Of a stretch of DNA of 64,000 nucleotides, positions 17,501 through 26,308 are shown piece by piece. The position numbers and the translations under genes were made by a program. The stretch covers positions 124,001 to 188,000 of the forward strand of contig MWEG01000117.1 of NCBI GenBank assembly GCA_002070945.1, read 5' to 3'. This DNA is from Lentisphaerae bacterium ADurb.Bin082 (lineage in GTDB: Bacteria > Verrucomicrobiota > Lentisphaeria > Oligosphaerales > Oligosphaeraceae). The first letter of the stretch is position 1, and each line of letters begins with the position of its first letter. The notes beneath the pieces are model-generated. The model had not been told where the DNA came from and did not search any database. It saw only the letters and a program-made list of their open reading frames with translations.

Positions 17501-20500
17501 AGCCGGTCGCGGTGAAATTATCCAGCCGATAGACAGCGCCGGCCTGGTTGCCGCCGAGTCCGGCGTTGAGATAGCCCTCGTGCAGCATGCCGATCGCCAT
17601 GCTGTCCACTATCCAGGAGTTCCGCCAGGGGAAGCGGCGGCGCAGAGCTTCAGCCAGCCTGAAGCTGACATGTGACCATTGCCCTGCCTGAAAGCCCTCG
17701 AAACGGCCAAGACCATGCAGGTTGGACTGGTCTTCCGAAGGCCCGGAAAGCGCGATGAAATAATGACCGATAGGGTCTTCCTTGACCGTGAAATAGAGGT
17801 TGACCAGGACGCCGGCAGGTATCTGGACGTCAAAGGCCAGGGTGTCAACGCGCTCAAGGCGTTTGCCGGTCATGGGCACGCGAATGCCGAAGTCACCGCC
17901 GGAGTTGCAGTTGACAGCTTGCAAGACCGTGCTTTTTTTGGGTCCAGGCACAGTGGTCAATTCTGCGCTCTGGTCGCCATTCCAGGGAGCAAAGCCGTCC
18001 AAACCAGCTTCGAAGTCAGCAGTCATGGCGTCATGTGAGCGTAAGTCTAAGACAGGCGGCGTAGTCGTGCTGGATGGCTTGCTGGCAGCTGGCCCCAGGT
18101 CGGCCAGGCGATAGGTCGTTTGGACTGGTTGCAGTTGCCGGTAGCTGACTTTCATCCGGGCTAACACAATGCTGTTGAACTGCGTCCACAAGGCGATGCG
18201 GCCATCTGGCAAGGGAGAAGAGTCCTCGTAGGAAAACACCGGGATATTGTCAAAAGAGACATCAAAGCGGCTGCCCGTGCGGCGGATTTTCAAGGCGTAC
18301 CAGGCGCCATGCACGGGCCGGCCGCCGGGGTCCCAGTCCAAGGTGATGGCGCGGCTGCCCGGAGACCGATACCGACCACGCGGAATCAGCTCCTTGTCGG
18401 TGCGTTCGACGATGTCGCCCCGGCGGTGGAACAGCGTCCAGGTCTCGCTCCAGTCCTTGTCCCAGGCGGCGATGATCACGTTGTAGCCGCTGAACAGCTC
18501 GACGCCGTCTGCATTGAGGGCGACGTTGATGTCGCCGACCCGCGGATAGGAGATGCGGGCGTCTTCCTTCAGTTCGCCCTGGCGCATGCGCATGCCAGCG
18601 AAGCATTCGATAGTGTAGTCGCCGATAAGATTGAATTTGCTCCAGAGGGCAGCGACGCCGCGGCTTTCGCCGTTCATGTGCGACCAGCGCGGATCGCAGG
18701 CAAAGCGATTGGTCACTTCCCAGGCGCCAAGGCTGCTCCAGTCGGTCTCGGCTTTTTCGAACAGGTAGTCGCGCAGGGATTCGCGGCGGAGGTCGAGGTG
18801 GATAAAGTCGAGAGGGGCAGGGATGTCGACCGCAAAGGCGCGTCCAGCCAGAGGGTGTGGCTCCAGGACAGAGAAGAGTTCCTTGCCGTCGAGCGCGGCC
18901 CAGATGGCGTGACCATCGCGGTGGAGTGAAAGCCTGCCCCAGGACACGGTGTCGGGCGTGCGCGGACGTTCGCCGATTTTTTCGTCGACGATTTGAGTGC
19001 CGGGGATGACCGTGCGCTTAGCGCCGGAGAATGGCGCGCTGGCGAGCTTCTTGCCAGCGCGGCTGAGGGTGAGGGTGCCGCTGCCGGTCTTTTCGTCTAA
19101 GGTGGTGGTTAAGAGGTAGCCCTTGGCTGGGTCGGGCTGGTCTTCGCCGAAATGGTAGTTCAAGCCTGGTTGCAGGGGCGCTTCCAGGACAAAAGCGCCG
19201 TAGAGGTCGCCGGTGAAAGTATGGCGTTGCGGGAAAGCGTCGCGGGCAGTGCCTGGTTCTCGCAGCCAGGCATAGCGTGACGAGGCCCAGCCCTGCATGA
19301 ATGGATCGTCGGCAAAGCGCTGGATGTCAACCGGCTTTTCCCAGTCCCGGGCTTGTTCGGCAAAGGCAGTGATGTCAGTGAAGGCGGTTCCTCGCGTGCC
19401 GATCAGGCCGACGCAGCCGCCCAGGGCGGTGCCAGCCGGGACGCAGTGTCTCAGCGCCAGCGTATGGTCAGCCCAGACTTCGATGACGCTGTCTTGCCGG
19501 CAGTCGACCGCCAGGTGTTCTGGGGGGATGCTCCAGGGCAGGGTGGCGATTGCCTGGTAGCGGCCTTTAGCCCAGCGTCCCAGCTCCAGGGTCGACGGTT
19601 GCGGCGGGGGAGCCGCCTTCCAGACCGTTTGCCAGCAGTTGTCCTGGTCAGTGATAGCGAAGGCCAGGCCAGCGCGGGCCCGCGTCGGCCCATTGCGGTC
19701 TTGTCCGGATAGACCGGCGGCAAAGCGCTGGGCAGGCCAGTCAGCAAAGCCGAGGCGGTACAGGGGCAGGGCGTTGTCAGCGGCGTCGCCAGATGGGGCG
19801 GTGACTACGGCGCCGGCTGTCTTCCAAGCGCCGCGCAGAGACGCGCCAGTAGTTGCCAGCAGGGCCGGGTCATTGCCGATGTCGGTGAGAGAACGGACCT
19901 CGACGTCGTCGAAATACGTTTCCTGTTCGCCTTGGACATAGAGACCGATGCGACCGCCCGGACAATCCTGGCGCCGCAAGGTGTGGACGACTTGGCTGTC
20001 AAGCAGCACGGTGATCTCATCGCCGCGCAGCCGCACAGCTAAGCGCCACCAGTTCTCCAGGCGGCCAGCAGCCGGGATTTCGGCCACGGTCTGGCTGACC
20101 CCGCCTTGACGACGGAGCAGCTGCAAGGGCGCTGGCGCGGTGCCCAGAGACGAGAGGCGCCAGCGCAAGAGCCAGTAATTGTCCGCGTCGCGCACTGCGA
20201 AGGCGAGGCCAAAAGCGGCGCCAAAGGGTTTGACTGAGACAGCGACCTCGTAGTCGCACCAGAAGTCTTGCCCAGCGGTGATCAGGCCTTCGCCGGTCGG
20301 GGCCTTGCCGGAGAGGCAGAACGGGTTGGGGCTGCGGTCTGCCCGGGGTTCGCGGCCGTCTCGGATGCGGGCGTCAGGATTGGCTTCAATGCGTTCCATG
20401 ACCGAGTAGATTTTCCAGTCGCCGGCCAGTGGCTGCCACAGGCCCCATTGCTTGGCCTCTTCCTCGGTGCGCATAAAATCGTCGCCAAACTGGAAGGGCT

Positions 20501-20978
20501 CAAGGCGTTGATAGGAGACCGCGCTGATTGGCAGATAGGCGCGGCCTTCCGGCAGGGCGATTTGGCCGCGTGTGCTGAAGGCGGCTACGCCGCGGTAGTG
20601 GCGGATGCCGTCAGCAAAGACTTCCACGATGTTTTGACGGGCGCGGAAGACGACGGCGCCGCCCTGGCGCAACAGGGTTTCCGGCAGGGCAGCTGGAGAT
20701 TGCAGCACGACTTGCGGCGCTGCGCCGCCGCCATGTCGGGTCAGGCGCAGGCCCTTTGCGTCCCAGCGCAGGACGCTCCCAGAGGCAGCGCCGGGATCAG
20801 CGCCGAGAGCAGCCACGAAAGCCTCGGCCCGAGGCGCGGCATCGACGTTAAACACGATCTCGGCATAGTCGCTGCGAGACTGACGCGACGCATTGAAGCG
20901 GATATTGTCAAGCGTGAATTGAGCGGTCGCAGTGACAGCCAGGAAGGAAAACAGAAATAATAAAAAGCGGCGAGGCAT
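14526..20978 (-). CDS. Giant secreted multidomain beta-sandwich protein
   Basis: 2150 residues from ATG 20978, chosen because it opens a clean signal peptide (MPRRFLLFLFSFLAVTATAQ) with AAGGA upstream; the frame is open to 21092. The N-terminal 1000 residues hold several LamG/DUF1080-like beta-sandwich regions (for example FGDDFMRTEEEAKQWGLWQP, and FEKAETDWSSLGAWEVTNRF). The second half has three clearly related modules around HYFIALSGPSEDQSN, HFTLGLTDKEHKENL and YSITMTGPEHENTIG, and a possibly related C-terminal one, spaced by Ig-like units (ACDLAGNWGPTSHF and GRDGAGNRGETVHA). No catalytic residues were identified. Probably extracellular and glycan-binding by domain type; that is an inference. 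Confidence 0.8.
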   Translation of the reverse strand: MPRRFLLFLFSFLAVTATAQFTLDNIRFNASRQSRSDYAEIVFNVDAAPRAEAFVAALGADPGAASGSVLRWDAKGLRLTRHGGGAAPQVVLQSPAALPETLLRQGGAVVFRARQNIVEVFADGIRHYRGVAAFSTRGQIALPEGRAYLPISAVSYQRLEPFQFGDDFMRTEEEAKQWGLWQPLAGDWKIYSVMERIEANPDARIRDGREPRADRSPNPFCLSGKAPTGEGLITAGQDFWCDYEVAVSVKPFGAAFGLAFAVRDADNYWLLRWRLSSLGTAPAPLQLLRRQGGVSQTVAEIPAAGRLENWWRLAVRLRGDEITVLLDSQVVHTLRRQDCPGGRIGLYVQGEQETYFDDVEVRSLTDIGNDPALLATTGASLRGAWKTAGAVVTAPSGDAADNALPLYRLGFADWPAQRFAAGLSGQDRNGPTRARAGLAFAITDQDNCWQTVWKAAPPPQPSTLELGRWAKGRYQAIATLPWSIPPEHLAVDCRQDSVIEVWADHTLALRHCVPAGTALGGCVGLIGTRGTAFTDITAFAEQARDWEKPVDIQRFADDPFMQGWASSRYAWLREPGTARDAFPQRHTFTGDLYGAFVLEAPLQPGLNYHFGEDQPDPAKGYLLTTTLDEKTGSGTLTLSRAGKKLASAPFSGAKRTVIPGTQIVDEKIGERPRTPDTVSWGRLSLHRDGHAIWAALDGKELFSVLEPHPLAGRAFAVDIPAPLDFIHLDLRRESLRDYLFEKAETDWSSLGAWEVTNRFACDPRWSHMNGESRGVAALWSKFNLIGDYTIECFAGMRMRQGELKEDARISYPRVGDINVALNADGVELFSGYNVIIAAWDKDWSETWTLFHRRGDIVERTDKELIPRGRYRSPGSRAITLDWDPGGRPVHGAWYALKIRRTGSRFDVSFDNIPVFSYEDSSPLPDGRIALWTQFNSIVLARMKVSYRQLQPVQTTYRLADLGPAASKPSSTTTPPVLDLRSHDAMTADFEAGLDGFAPWNGDQSAELTTVPGPKKSTVLQAVNCNSGGDFGIRVPMTGKRLERVDTLAFDVQIPAGVLVNLYFTVKEDPIGHYFIALSGPSEDQSNLHGLGRFEGFQAGQWSHVSFRLAEALRRRFPWRNSWIVDSMAIGMLHEGYLNAGLGGNQAGAVYRLDNFTATGFGPLQVEGAFTAADGGQAPAQVRAWLSRNARSKAPASATAAQGASFSLTSDKPGPTFLHLETSSGNAWQRHPAVPIILCAPLATPTITPGPNEAWGFNPIKVTFPEHDQLRPLPSTAKFTVAGIDIPVNHGTTAIEDDGRTLVIQPLASDLHKRGQGQLAMTFAWKNNLEGQAAKAAELKWNCQPKPELDRTPPGPVILEPSRHSLRGLRAWEQECELAAKSGAELELYRRKDGAPAARVYNRICGASSGLNFNLPTFPIGSFPVLTFDYNIPPKTYVDLSFAAVGRHFTLGLTDKEHKENLGLGDVDGIVADGTWRRATVNIAERFRQANTLNWDIKDAKITSVSIGNWLYSGAAPGCNYEVSNVALAPLVATVDKPFRVTWYAVDAGGVKGYSYKWDDQPDTAPPKKVMTTDAALEVKTLPDGLQVLHVRACDLAGNWGPTSHFPFQVDNRRPQPVKQQPPVAETPIAAIPEKIAVTFQNSDGWVNFDSARLDINGKDYPLQRHVSDWNHATATFTWDLLADWSLLRGKVADQQPFTATLSGLKTAAGTAIPDTVWRWKIDYSLDTTPPGPPLIIGGNNVLRRHETFASGRPWTANPNAGATRVLKDDITGSECLEITFDAERHRRFLVSAAGSYQLDPEATPFLRFRYRLTKGSQVNLLASVDQSWYSITMTGPEHENTIGTIADVQADDQWHWAMLELAPLLAKVKSESKEKPIFRSLAFGLLAPVPKKAVCKLRLDDFSLVSVYGPLPFFSFSSADATGIAAYEAKFSRQPDDVPTSDMTPPSQAQSDIWLSAADAEGLWFVHVRGRDGAGNRGETVHAPYYCRTPATPAAEGDGLERSDAEYPWRLLSAESGKRTPHPRHLLHKVKAGVNQLLAIQFRAGKLADSDLVRPFGKTSAAVSKITVDVLIQEDTSLRLHALRRNEDSKDGGVSLSESVKVSDVGVWQRNLTLTFSKPVTFGSGDLIGFRIETIGRKAATVLFDNVRVE

Positions 20979-21024
20979 GGTTGGATGGTCCTTTGCGCAG
21001 GGGCGGCGATGCTGGCAGAATTGA

Positions 21025-21053
21025 AGTATACAATATAATACATAAAAACGCAA
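21025..21053 (-). promoter_or_regulatory. Sigma70-type promoter for the giant secreted protein gene
   Basis: Minus strand TTGCGT, 17-bp spacer, TATACT, ending about 47 bp before the ATG at 20978. AT-rich spacer in otherwise GC-rich DNA. Confidence 0.5.
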
Positions 21054-21141
21054 AGGTGTGTTCGTGGAGAGAAGTAAAACAACAGCACCCAAGCAGCTAT
21101 GGCGCGTCCTTCGCCCCGGGCTGTGTTCTGACGGCCCTGTT

Positions 21142-21246
21142 GGGGCCTTTGCCGCTTTGCGGCTGGTTTTCCCCCGTACAACACACCTACCACCAAAAAA
21201 TCTGCGCCATCAGCGTCATCTGCGGATAAAATAAACTTCTCGCCCC
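21142..21246 (-). repeat. GGGGCGAG-GCAGATGAC-GCGGCAAAGGCC element, copy B
   Basis: Minus strand: GGGGCGAG, TTTTATCCGCAGATGACG, a diverged second unit, GCAGATTTTTT, then GTTGTACGGGGGAAAACCAG, CCGCAAAGCGGCAAAGGCCCC. It aligns over its length with copies A and C. Confidence 0.7.
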
Positions 21247-21356
21247 TCGCCCCTCGCCTCTCTCCCGCCTCTTGTTCAGTTGCACTAATGGACTTGACGC
21301 ATTACGTTAATGCACTTCATTTCAGCCCCTCTTATTTGCCTTAAAGGTGCGAGAAC

Positions 21357-23105
21357 ATGGACTTGTTGCAACCTCTGGAGAACCTGGCTGTATCAGCGCA
21401 GAAACGCTTGGGCGAAGTGCGTTTCTACTCTATGCTGCTTGGCTTGCTGGTTCTGGTGGGTTTTCTGCCGCTCCTGATTCCAGGCATCCCCAAGGGACAC
21501 GATATCTACTACCACTTCTCGCGCCTGGAAGCCATGACGAATGGTCTGCGTCATGGCATCTTTCCCGTTTTGATCAACGCCAAAGCCCTGGGCGGATACG
21601 GCTACGCATCCGGGTTGTTCTACCCTGATTTGCTGCTGTATCCGGTGGGCTTGCTGGCCTTGACCGGAATCGGCACGGTTGCGGCCTATAAGATTTTCCT
21701 GGTCGCGGTCGGGCTGGCCTGCGCGTACAGCGCACAGTACGTCGTCTGGCGCATTGGCGGCAGCCGGTTCGGCGCCTTTGCAGCTGGAATCCTGTATGCC
21801 TGGAGCAGCTATTTCGCCGTCGACCTACTGATTCGCGCAGCGGTCGGCGAATTCACCGCGTTTCCTTTCCTGCCGTGGATTTTTCTTGGTTTGTATGAGA
21901 TCATTCATGGCAACCCGCGCCGGTTCCTGCCGCTGGCCATCGGCTTCACCGGCCTGGTTTTGGCGCATAACTTGTCGCTGCTGATCATGGCTATCGTGAC
22001 GGCGCTGATGCTGGCGTTTCACGTCCATCTGCTGCTGCGTGCGCCAGGGCGGGTCGCGTGGGTAGTCGTCGCCGCAGTCTTGACCGTCGCCCTCGGCGCT
22101 TTTTACCTGCTGCCCCTGGCCGAGCAGCTGACCACGACTAAGTTCATTGTCAGTTCTGTCGCCAAAGGCAACATTGCGGTGCGGGCAGTGCCTCTGACCA
22201 GGCTATTTCTGGAGCTGCCGTACATGAAGTTGGAGTACTGGATTCCCCATGGCATCGGCGTCATTTTAATCATCGTGCTGCTCCAACGCTGCCGGCTGAC
22301 CAGTAGCTGGACCGCGCCGGAACGGTATCGGGACGCCATGCTGATCGGCGGCATCGTCTCCCTCCTGGCGGCAACTAATTTTCTGCCTTGGGAAGGCATG
22401 TTCCGGGTCTTGGCAGTCCTCCAGTTCCCGTGGCGGTCTTATCTGCCGGCGACCGCTTTCCTCGCTCTCGGCGGCGGCCTCACCCTGGCGGCGCTGACAG
22501 CCGGCGATCCAGTCCGCGAACGCCGCTGGCTGGGCATCCTCCTAGTCGGATGCGGCACGGCCTGGTGGCTCAACGTCGGCTACATCTATGCCGCCAAAAT
22601 CTATGAAGGCAACATGTTCAAGCGCTTTGTGCCAGGCGCTAAACAGGAGGCCTCCGGCGTGTGCTACCTGCCTGTGGGCAGCGAGCCTTTCCTGTATCAG
22701 ACCCGGGGCGACGTGGTGCTGGCAACCCCGGATTTGCCCGTCACCGTGAACCGGTCCAAATACGGCGTGCTGGAAGTGCAGTTCAGCGACAACACAGCTG
22801 GCGCGACGCTGGAGCTGCCGCTGTTCTACTACCGAGGATACCAAGCGCGGCTGACCACGCCAGATGGCAAGTCACGCGACCTGTCATTGCAGTCGTCAGG
22901 CCAGCACCTGGCGGAAATCGTCCTGCCCGAGGACGTCCCAGCCGGCACCGTTACCGTGCGCTATGTCGGAAGCGGGTTGCGACGCATGGCCGTTTGCTTG
23001 TCACTGACTACGTTCGTTGTCGTGGTCATCCTTGTCGTCTGGCGGCGACGACGGAAGGCGAAAGCAGCCGCAGCAAGTGATGCGGCGACCCCGCAATCGA
23101 TGTGA
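21357..23105 (+). CDS. Polytopic membrane protein, PTPS-related/GT-C-like
   Basis: 582 residues. About ten to twelve hydrophobic segments, beginning FYSMLLGLLVLVGFLPLLIP, with an early extracytoplasmic loop GHDIYYHFSRLEAMTNGL and GGYGYASGLFYPDL that resembles the '6-pyruvoyl-tetrahydropterin synthase related' membrane family (GT-C-like architecture), then a C-terminal soluble beta-rich part (about 440-545) and a final membrane segment before a basic tail. AAGGTGCGAG precedes the ATG. If it is a GT-C enzyme it would use a lipid-linked donor at the membrane, but no catalytic acid is proven here. The next gene, for a secreted protein, has its own promoter-like sequence. Confidence 0.72.
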   Translation: MDLLQPLENLAVSAQKRLGEVRFYSMLLGLLVLVGFLPLLIPGIPKGHDIYYHFSRLEAMTNGLRHGIFPVLINAKALGGYGYASGLFYPDLLLYPVGLLALTGIGTVAAYKIFLVAVGLACAYSAQYVVWRIGGSRFGAFAAGILYAWSSYFAVDLLIRAAVGEFTAFPFLPWIFLGLYEIIHGNPRRFLPLAIGFTGLVLAHNLSLLIMAIVTALMLAFHVHLLLRAPGRVAWVVVAAVLTVALGAFYLLPLAEQLTTTKFIVSSVAKGNIAVRAVPLTRLFLELPYMKLEYWIPHGIGVILIIVLLQRCRLTSSWTAPERYRDAMLIGGIVSLLAATNFLPWEGMFRVLAVLQFPWRSYLPATAFLALGGGLTLAALTAGDPVRERRWLGILLVGCGTAWWLNVGYIYAAKIYEGNMFKRFVPGAKQEASGVCYLPVGSEPFLYQTRGDVVLATPDLPVTVNRSKYGVLEVQFSDNTAGATLELPLFYYRGYQARLTTPDGKSRDLSLQSSGQHLAEIVLPEDVPAGTVTVRYVGSGLRRMAVCLSLTTFVVVVILVVWRRRRKAKAAAASDAATPQSM

Positions 23106-23131
23106 TTTTCCGATATTTCTGGGTGCCTTGG

Positions 23132-23159
23132 TTGATTTTTGTCATATAAGGGATAAAAT
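23132..23159 (+). promoter_or_regulatory. Possible sigma70-type promoter for the 789-aa secreted protein
   Basis: TTGATT, 16-bp spacer, TAAAAT, about 120 bp before the ATG at 23280. Confidence 0.35.
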
Positions 23160-23279
23160 TAGCGATTTGCAGGCGGCTGTTGCCGCGTTGATGCTGACCG
23201 GCCTGCTGTCATGGCATGATGACGCCGTGACAGTTGGTCGACAACGAGGTGTCCTGTCTCTGGGAAAGGGAAGCACGCG

Positions 23280-25649
23280 ATGATACGGAATCTGCTTAAT
23301 CGTCTGACTGTGGCGATGATGGCTCTTGTCCTGGCCTGGCTATGGACGGCAGGAGCGGCCCAAGCTCAGGACGCCGCGCCGCCAAATGTGGTTGGAGACG
23401 GCATTGACGAACTCCTCCAAGGCGCGGACGCCACTGCCGCGCCGGTCGTTGCCGCCCCAGACCCGGAGCAGCCGGTCTTCTATTCCTACGGCCGCGAAAT
23501 CGTCATCGGCAAATATTCGATCATTAACCAATGGATGTCTGGACGACGCGCGACCGAGCCGGCTCCAGACAAGCCTGACCAGCGCTTCTGGCGCTTCTTC
23601 ATGCATGGCGTGACCGACGCCGGCGCCATGCCTAAGTCGTGGACCAGCTGCCTCGGCCCTGACCAAAACCCGGAAGAGGTACTCGACTTCCAGGCGGACA
23701 TCAATAACGAGGTGAAATCCTCTAACTTGCCAGCTATCCGCCTGGCTGGCGGCCAAAGCATCCTGCTGCAAAAGCCAGTCTTAGGCGCCGCGGAATTGGG
23801 TCAGCTGCGCGGCAGCTACCTGCGGCTGTTTATCTGGATCAAGGCCGAAAACACCGGCCAGGGCGCTGAACTGTGGCATGGCGCGCCAAGCCTGGAGTTG
23901 CTCCTGCAAGACGCTGCCGGAAACTTGATCGACGTCGAGGCAACGGTATTCAAAACCCGCGGCACCTACCCATGGTTCTGCTATCACCTGGACCTGGCCG
24001 TGCCTTTTAACCTGGACGTGGCCGCCGCAGCAGAACCCGGCGCGGCAACGGCAGCCGAGCCTGGCGCCCCCGCCGCCGTGCCTGGCGCGGCAACCGTAGC
24101 CGAGCCAGGCGCCGCGCCCGCAGCCGGCGTAGCCGACCCGATGGACGCACTGGGCGGATTCATTGACCTGGTGCCAGGGCAATTGACTAAGCCAGAGCCG
24201 ACGGCTGAAAAGGGCAGCGCCTTGCCGCCCGGAGCAGGACTCTTCCTGCGCCTGGCCAACCCGGCCTCGGGCACAGCGTGGTTCTCCACGCTGTCCTGGA
24301 AGAGGACGCCATATAGCGAGTCGCTTTTCAACACCCGCACCAAGGACGCCCGCGTCGATCCGCGCTACGGCACCCTGGCGCCCAACCCTGAGTACGATGA
24401 ACTGCCCATGCATTTCTTCTACGGCCTGAGCCAGCGTCAGCATTGGGACTTCTTGCTCGGAACCAAGGTGCTGCCGAACCTGACCCTCGTTGCCAACCTG
24501 AAAGCATACCTGAAAACAGCGCCTAATGACTGGGCTGACATGGTTCACGTGGCGCCCTTCCTGGCCTATATGCACAGCTGTGGCGTCCTGCTGGAGACGG
24601 CGCCGCCGTTCGAAAAGGACTGGAACCGCGCCCTGGTCGCGTCGCTGCGAGGAATGCAGGACTTGCGCACCGGTATGTGGAAAGTGAATGGCCAGCCTAA
24701 CTTGCTGGCAACCTGGAAAATCGCCAGCAATAGCTTCAACCCGACGCGACAGCCGCGCACAGACCGGCCCAAGCAGCCGACGCCCTGGCTGAGCGTCGAT
24801 GACATGGCACTGCCCAATGCCGAGGCCATCGTTAACACCCTCCTGAAAACGCAGCGTCCAGCCCCGCGCAGCAGCCTGAAGGCCGGCTGGAACTTGTACT
24901 TGTTCAGCAACGAGGACTTGGAGACGCCTGCACAGCACGTGCCCTGCGACATCGTGGCCACCGCCGCCGCCGCTAACTTGCTCGCCCAAGCGATGCCGCT
25001 GGTAGGGGAGCAGCTCCAAGAGCAAGCCAGCGAAGCTATCTACCAGGCGTGGCACTATGTGATGAAATTCCTGGTCTTCCGCGACATGGGCATTTGGCGC
25101 ATGCGTCATGGCGACCAGGAAGCGACCTCGCCGGCCTTCTTCTATGCCTTCCTGGAAGCGACTCCCTGGCTGGAAATGCGCCAGCTGCCCGGCATGCCTG
25201 CGCCAATAGTCGAAGCCTTACAGGGCGCAGGCGGAAAAACGTCCTTCAAATGGATCAACCCACGCGAAGACCAGGTGTCGCTGCGAGTCTATGCAGCACC
25301 GGAAGATATGGATGTGAAGCAGCTTTCTGAACAGCACCTGGTGGCGATTATCCAGCCAGGCGGCGAAAGCATCGACACGATGGACCCGCTGCTGGCGCTG
25401 CGCTTTATGGTCGCTGCATCCATGAAGAAATGGCTGGTCGGGCCAGAACATGACGGCGCTGACTACCTGGCGGAAAAAGTAGCGGCACTGCCAGCTAAAT
25501 TGAAGAATTGCGTGCAATCAAAGGAAATCAGCGTTGAGCCTGAACCGCATCCAGAGAAAACGCTTAAATTCTATGCCGCAGCCGTCAATGCCTACGGAGA
25601 GATGTCAGCCTGGCAAAACCTGCCAGTGACACTGGCACCAGCGCCGTAA
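23280..25649 (+). CDS. Secreted protein of unknown function with AEPGA-type linker
   Basis: 789 residues. AAGGG precedes the ATG. Signal peptide RLTVAMMALVLAWLWTAGAAQAQ, cleavage likely after AQA. An N-terminal region (about 60-240) is followed by a low-complexity linker of EPGA/VPGA units (about 243-285), then a larger, mostly helical-looking C-terminal part (about 340-700; ANLKAYLKTAPNDWADMVHV, YQAWHYVMKFLVFRDMG) and a short beta-like end. The helical part could be an alpha/alpha toroid-like domain, but this is a guess from composition. No family was recognised. It is followed directly by heptamer module M3. Confidence 0.75.
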   Translation: MIRNLLNRLTVAMMALVLAWLWTAGAAQAQDAAPPNVVGDGIDELLQGADATAAPVVAAPDPEQPVFYSYGREIVIGKYSIINQWMSGRRATEPAPDKPDQRFWRFFMHGVTDAGAMPKSWTSCLGPDQNPEEVLDFQADINNEVKSSNLPAIRLAGGQSILLQKPVLGAAELGQLRGSYLRLFIWIKAENTGQGAELWHGAPSLELLLQDAAGNLIDVEATVFKTRGTYPWFCYHLDLAVPFNLDVAAAAEPGAATAAEPGAPAAVPGAATVAEPGAAPAAGVADPMDALGGFIDLVPGQLTKPEPTAEKGSALPPGAGLFLRLANPASGTAWFSTLSWKRTPYSESLFNTRTKDARVDPRYGTLAPNPEYDELPMHFFYGLSQRQHWDFLLGTKVLPNLTLVANLKAYLKTAPNDWADMVHVAPFLAYMHSCGVLLETAPPFEKDWNRALVASLRGMQDLRTGMWKVNGQPNLLATWKIASNSFNPTRQPRTDRPKQPTPWLSVDDMALPNAEAIVNTLLKTQRPAPRSSLKAGWNLYLFSNEDLETPAQHVPCDIVATAAAANLLAQAMPLVGEQLQEQASEAIYQAWHYVMKFLVFRDMGIWRMRHGDQEATSPAFFYAFLEATPWLEMRQLPGMPAPIVEALQGAGGKTSFKWINPREDQVSLRVYAAPEDMDVKQLSEQHLVAIIQPGGESIDTMDPLLALRFMVAASMKKWLVGPEHDGADYLAEKVAALPAKLKNCVQSKEISVEPEPHPEKTLKFYAAAVNAYGEMSAWQNLPVTLAPAP

Positions 25650-25655
25650 GGCGGA

Positions 25656-25748
<93 letters not shown>

Positions 25749-25756
<8 letters not shown>

Positions 25757-25840
25757 TTGTTTTATCCGCAGATGACGCAGATGACGCAGATTTTTTTTAG
25801 GAGGTGTTGTAAGGGGAAACCAGCTGCGCAGCGGCAGAAA
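25749..25840 (+). repeat. GGGGCGAG-GCAGATGAC-GCGGCAAAGGCC element, copy C
   Basis: GGGGCGAG, TTTTATCCGCAGATGACG, two further nine-base units, eight T, then GTTGTAAGGGGAAACCAGC and GCGCAGCGGCAGAAAGG. Confidence 0.7.
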
Positions 25841-25896
25841 GGTTAAAAGCACGAAACATACTGCAAGCTGAAGCTTGAACTACGTGCGGCAGCCGC

Positions 25897-25922
25897 CGTC
25901 CACCCCGTCCACAATGTCCACA
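25897..25922. repeat. GTCCACNNN nine-base repeat array
   Basis: Three units, GTCCACCCC, GTCCACAAT, GTCCACAG, followed at once by GCTGCGAAGCGGCAAAGG. Confidence 0.65.
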
Positions 25923-26173
25923 GCTGCGAAGCGGCAAAGGCCCCAGAGGGGCTAAAACATAAAAGCCCAGGGTGAGCGCAGCGAAGCCCTGGGTGAGATG
26001 GAATATAATTTTGAGTCCCGGAGGGGTGACACATAAACACCTTGGAACTGACAACGCTGCATGGGCACTACCGGAGGTCTCTACCAGCGCAACTACGGCA
26101 TCAATCCTCCCTCTTTATCACCAGATTTTGTTCGTTGACCGTTTTCCCCGCAGGGATTTTTTGCGCCTGCGGT

Positions 26174-26202
26174 TTGTTTTTTATGCATTATGCGAGTATA
26201 AT
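26174..26202 (+). promoter_or_regulatory. Sigma70-type promoter for the pseudopilin cluster
   Basis: TTGTTT, 17-bp spacer, perfect TATAAT, about 107 bp before the first ATG at 26309. The best promoter match seen in the window. Confidence 0.65.
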
Positions 26203-26308
26203 TAGTCCAGGATAGTAAAGCAACCTACATTGACCGCGTCAGGCGAGGATGCCTCCAGAACCGCCCCGCGAGAAGCAAATCTATAGTGCATAGTGAAAAG
26301 GCCCGCCG

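Larger units (their letters stand above)
20979..21356. other. Divergent intergenic region with repeat element
   Basis: 378 bp between divergent genes. It holds the minus-strand promoter (21025-21053), element copy B (21142-21246) with extra GGGGCGA heptamers, and an inverted repeat GCATTACGTTAATGC at 21299-21313 that could be an operator for the plus-strand gene. No gene seen. Confidence 0.6.

Noticed and set aside
23017-23283. 88-residue plus-strand frame
   Set aside because: It overlaps the end of the membrane protein gene and the start of the next; no coding signal of its own.
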